This document shows positions 60,801 through 64,000 of a stretch of DNA of 64,000 bases, piece after piece. The position numbers were made by a program, and so were the translations under genes. The notes under the pieces were generated by a model. That model was given only the letters and a program-made list of their open reading frames with translations, ran no database searches and was not told where the DNA came from. Position 1 is the stretch's first letter. The number at the start of each line of letters is the position of its first letter. The DNA is from Morella rubra (taxonomy: Eukaryota; Streptophyta; Magnoliopsida; Fagales; Myricaceae): contig CM025856.1 in NCBI GenBank assembly GCA_003952965.2, forward strand, positions 5,479,700 through 5,543,699. Direction: 5' to 3'.

Positions 60801-63800
60801 GAAAATTTTCACGTGTTGTTTTTCCCTTTTACAAGACAACAAAATCTTCCTTTTGGTCCCTTCCATGTCAATTATGCTACAGTGGTTTCTGGGCCATTTA
60901 CTTTTTACAAATTTAGTTGAAGACTAACTGAAGAGGATACTAACACTGAGATAAAATCCCAAAGAGGATGTACTTTTTTAGCTGATGCTCATGTATGTCT
61001 TGGGCTGAGCTAATGAGATCCGGGCTCATCCCATGTGTAGTAAACTCAGCTTGAACACTATCACTATTCCAAAACATTGATTTTTCGATGAAAGACAATC
61101 CATAGTAGTTATTCCCACCCTCCCATCTTTCTCTGGGCATCGAACATGCCATTTGTTATCCACTGCAACACGTGTTGCTTACAATTTGACTAAATTGTAA
61201 AGTAACCAGTTCTAAGAAGTAAGATCAATCAAATAAAATAGGCTCAAGAAAATTCTAAAGGAAACTGAAGAGCCTACCTTGAGTCAATAGAAGCCCTACT
61301 TCCCTCTTTGCGATCTCATTTGTATTTTCAAGTTAATTGCATTTTTTATATTCTTATTTTCAGCTTAAAAGTGCCTATGCAATTAATAAATTAAGGAAGT
61401 CTGGATACAATAAGAAGAAGTTTTATGATGAAGCTGTTACTTTGTACAAGGAGGTAAGCTTTTGTTATGTTCTTGATTTTTACCCTGCTGTTATATTTAC
61501 TGCAATTCAACTCTGCATTTTTAGTGTTTGCAAGTAATAAATTTCAGTGTAGATGCTTTTTTGAAAAGAGAGGACTGTGTAAAGGGTAAAAAACAATAGA
61601 AACAAAAGTTTCATTGGTTGCAAGCTGAAGCTAACAAGTGCTGTGCTTAGGGAAAAAAAAAAGTGCTGTGCTTAGATGGTAGACCAGAATAAATTTCTCC
61701 GGGCATATTTTTTTAGCTATCATATATCATTGGTTTATTGGATTGTTTTGTGCCCAATGCTGAAAGTTTTCCTTTTTTCTTTCCAGATAAACATTCTAAT
61801 GGCAAATGGAGACAAAACAGTATTAAGGAAAGCAGTTACAGAGAAAATGTTTTCCGTAAGCATCTTTCCCATTGAACTTCTCTAGCACTGCTGCTTTTGT
61901 GAGATTGTATATATTGTTTTCTTTATTTATGCTGCTCTCAGATCTTTAGGGCTATATGATTTTTGCATGAGTTGTAGTTTAACTCTTGGGATGGTATTTC
62001 ATTCTTATCAGGCACTCAAGACTGAGATTAAACAAAGAGAATCCATGTGGAGTAAGGTTTATTGGGAGATGGTTGAACCAGTTAATATTCGAACTTTGCG
62101 AGCTCGTCTGGCAAGTACTTTTATTCATCTATTTGTGCAATTTGTGAAACATATACTTTCATATGGGTTAAAGACGAGTTCTAACATCAGGATGGCAGGA
62201 CAAAATATGTCCATCTGCCTTTTCTTTAGATATTTGTATTTGGATGGGCTGTGATGTATCAGGGGGTACAGATGCTGATGACTTGTAAATAGTGAGGCAT
62301 CAATGAGATCATCATTTTGAAATTATATCCTATTTGATAAAGACTGTCCGATTAGCTGTGACTCTTTTGTGGTTTCTTACCACCTGAATTTGTACGCTGA
62401 TATGATGCTAAATAGTTGATACTGTCCCAAAAATATTGGTTGACTACACATTAAAATAGAAGGTTGTCAGTCTTGCCCTTATTTGTTAAAAAGTAAACTT
62501 TTATTTGTTCTCGATGTTCAATCTCTAATGTTGAACTGCAAAATGCACAGCTGCAAATGATCTGCTCGCCATTTCTGCTTTTGTATGAGTTTAGGTTTTT
62601 CCTCCGTCCTTGCTTTCATCTAAGAAGAGGATATCTTACTTTCAAGGGAGGGGAGATATTGAATTATTTCATTTCCCTAGTTGGTTTCTTCAAATCCAAG
62701 ACCTCAATGTTTCTTTTTTCTGTACATTAGTTTTTTTTTTGTGTGTTTTTCCTGGAAAATTACAGATTGGTGTTGATCGAAATGACCTGAACAAAGTCTT
62801 CATTCAGCTGACGCTCGAGTTTTTAACTAAGCAGGTGAACTTTATGCATTCCAGAATTTGTCTCTTCAATATCGGTGGATGAACTCAGTGGTTTATCAAC
62901 CTTACAAGTTTGGAACCATTCTTGGTTGGCAAAGTAGTGTTGGTCTGTGATTGTGGGGTGACTCGAGTGTGTAAAATAAGTGAGGCATAACAAATAGCTT
63001 TGGAATCTGATAGATTTGATTACTAGCTATTCCATGGAACTCTTTGGTGTTATGTATAGGCTGCAGTTGTACTTACGTCATCTCATATGACATTTAGTGT
63101 CATATAATAAGGTAATTAGACACCTCATGGAAATAAATCATCAAACTAATTTCTAAACATTGTTGTTCAGCTTTGCATCTGTGGTTTGGTTTCCAAATCC
63201 ATATGTATTTTGCCTTGATAGCTGAAATATATTAATTTATAGAGCTTTGTAAGAGTTTTGGTTTTGTATTTGTGTTCTTGCAGAAGTTTGAAGCTTATGA
63301 TTCAAAAGGTGCTGTTGTAGCTGGAGATAAATCTAAGGAGGTAGTGTTTGTTGTTCTTATTCTTGCCAGTGGTGCTGTCATTGTCTTTAACAGTCCTTTG
63401 TTTTGCTCCTTTCGTAGTTTGAAGAGTCACTAATCATCCTGGTTTCTGTTATGTAACATTCTCACTTACATTATTTTGAACAAGGATTATTATAGGACCT
63501 ACAAAGTTTAAAATATCAGGACTAAGTGTACATTTATTTGAAAGCACTAATAGGTGGGAATAAGGATTTGTACACTGGGACTTCATCCCTAGTGGGTAGG
63601 CATCCTTTGTTAGATTTCATTGTTGGTTTGATCCCGCTGCATATGCACACATGTATATGCGATTATATTAGGGTAACAAGCATTCTCTAGAATTTCTCTT
63701 AGGTTTTGGAACCCATAGCTGATGATAGAAGTAGAATAGATGTTGTTTCTTTGCTACTCACGAGCCCATATCCTTGCTTTTCTAGCATCTGCAGTATCTC

Positions 63801-63930
63801 CTCAAATTATTGCTTAATGGATCCTGTTATTCAGGTTCTTGTTCGTGATATCTGGGTATTTGAGAAATCTCTCTTTCACCCTGGAGCTTTCTGGCGTCTC
63901 TGTGGGCGGATTTCACCGAAATCTCCTTGA
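57820..63930 (+). CDS. Mitochondrial Tim44-related inner-membrane protein (At5g27395 type)
   Basis: Twelve exons in phase: 57820-57890, 58179-58219, 58349-58449, 58639-58719, 59554-59636, 60696-60747, 61364-61453, 61787-61855, 62012-62110, 62766-62834, 63284-63340 and 63835-63930; 302 residues. The N-terminus MALRRLQILRSHYWTAGIRE is basic, hydroxylated and lacks acidic residues at first, as in mitochondrial presequences. Conserved parts: STDTRLITTQTKAPPQARQM, GALKVSMLSPGFIYEPYAPR, FTRSGWKRTKEDVILE, VYWEMVEPV, IRTLRARL, GVDRNDLNKVFIQLTLEFL and VRDIWVFEKSLFHPGAFWRL. The family is annotated as Tim44-related and is likely to act at the mitochondrial inner membrane in protein import or insertion; this is by name, not shown. 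The intron after exon 9 has a GC donor. Exons 2-4 are the least certain, being chosen by phase alone. Confidence 0.88.
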
Positions 63931-64000
63931 TTGAAGTGTGGGATCTACTGTGCTGGTGATGATGATTAGCTGCTGTCACCCAATTTTGTAAGCTGAACTG

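Noticed and set aside
1..64000. A previously undescribed multi-gene system
   Set aside because: The genes are unrelated single-copy eukaryotic functions with their own promoters and mixed orientations; nothing suggests a functional cluster beyond the TLP18.3/PPD4 pair.

Overview
This is eukaryotic nuclear DNA from a flowering plant, almost certainly a eudicot. It is AT-rich, its genes have many short exons with GT...AG introns, and the spaces between genes hold hAT, LINE, TRIM and MITE-like elements. Eight complete or nearly complete protein genes were reconstructed exon by exon from reading-frame phase and conserved family motifs. Product names come from recalled family sequences; no search was run. 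The species cannot be named from the window.

Layout. 0-6.2 kb: the 5' part of a minus-strand branched-chain-aminotransferase-like gene whose remaining exons lie beyond the left edge; its introns carry a LINE remnant and a foldback element. 8.0-12.0 kb: a minus-strand FAM86-type lysine methyltransferase with ten exons, a plastid 16S rRNA fragment in intron 2 and a coding minisatellite in the last exon. 12.5-20.6 kb: an accessory stretch with a foldback MITE, three copies of a duplicated unit carrying a small J-domain gene (one intact, one broken, one promoter/flank only) and a non-autonomous hAT element. 21.5-25.8 kb: a complete KIN-1 kinesin. 26.0-29.1 kb: a chimeric duplicate in which broken KIN-1 exons are joined to a copy of the neighbouring lipase promoter and then to a copy of the KIN-1 3' end. 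30.0-32.5 kb: a GDSL esterase with two tandem, phase-compatible first exons.

33.5-39.5 kb: a head-to-head pair of predicted thylakoid-lumen genes, TLP18.3 (minus) and PsbP-domain protein 4 (plus), sharing a 1.3-kb spacer. 39.5-49.5 kb: mostly intergenic, with tandem duplications and a second hAT element. 49.6-55.8 kb: a class-I vacuolar NHX Na+(K+)/H+ antiporter in 14 exons. 56.8-57.4 kb: a complete TRIM retroelement. 57.8-63.9 kb: a mitochondrial Tim44-related protein gene in 12 exons, one intron being of the GC-AG type.

The genes are independent housekeeping or organelle-directed functions, not an operon or a pathway. From memory of Arabidopsis, the GDSL/TLP18.3 pair matches adjacent loci At1g54790/At1g54780, and the aminotransferase-like, FAM86 and Tim44-like genes match the neighbours At5g27410/At5g27400/At5g27395. 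The window is therefore an ancient gene neighbourhood broken up by local duplications and transposons. I did not see an evidently new biological system. The most unusual structure is the KIN-1/lipase chimeric duplication next to the doubled lipase first exon.
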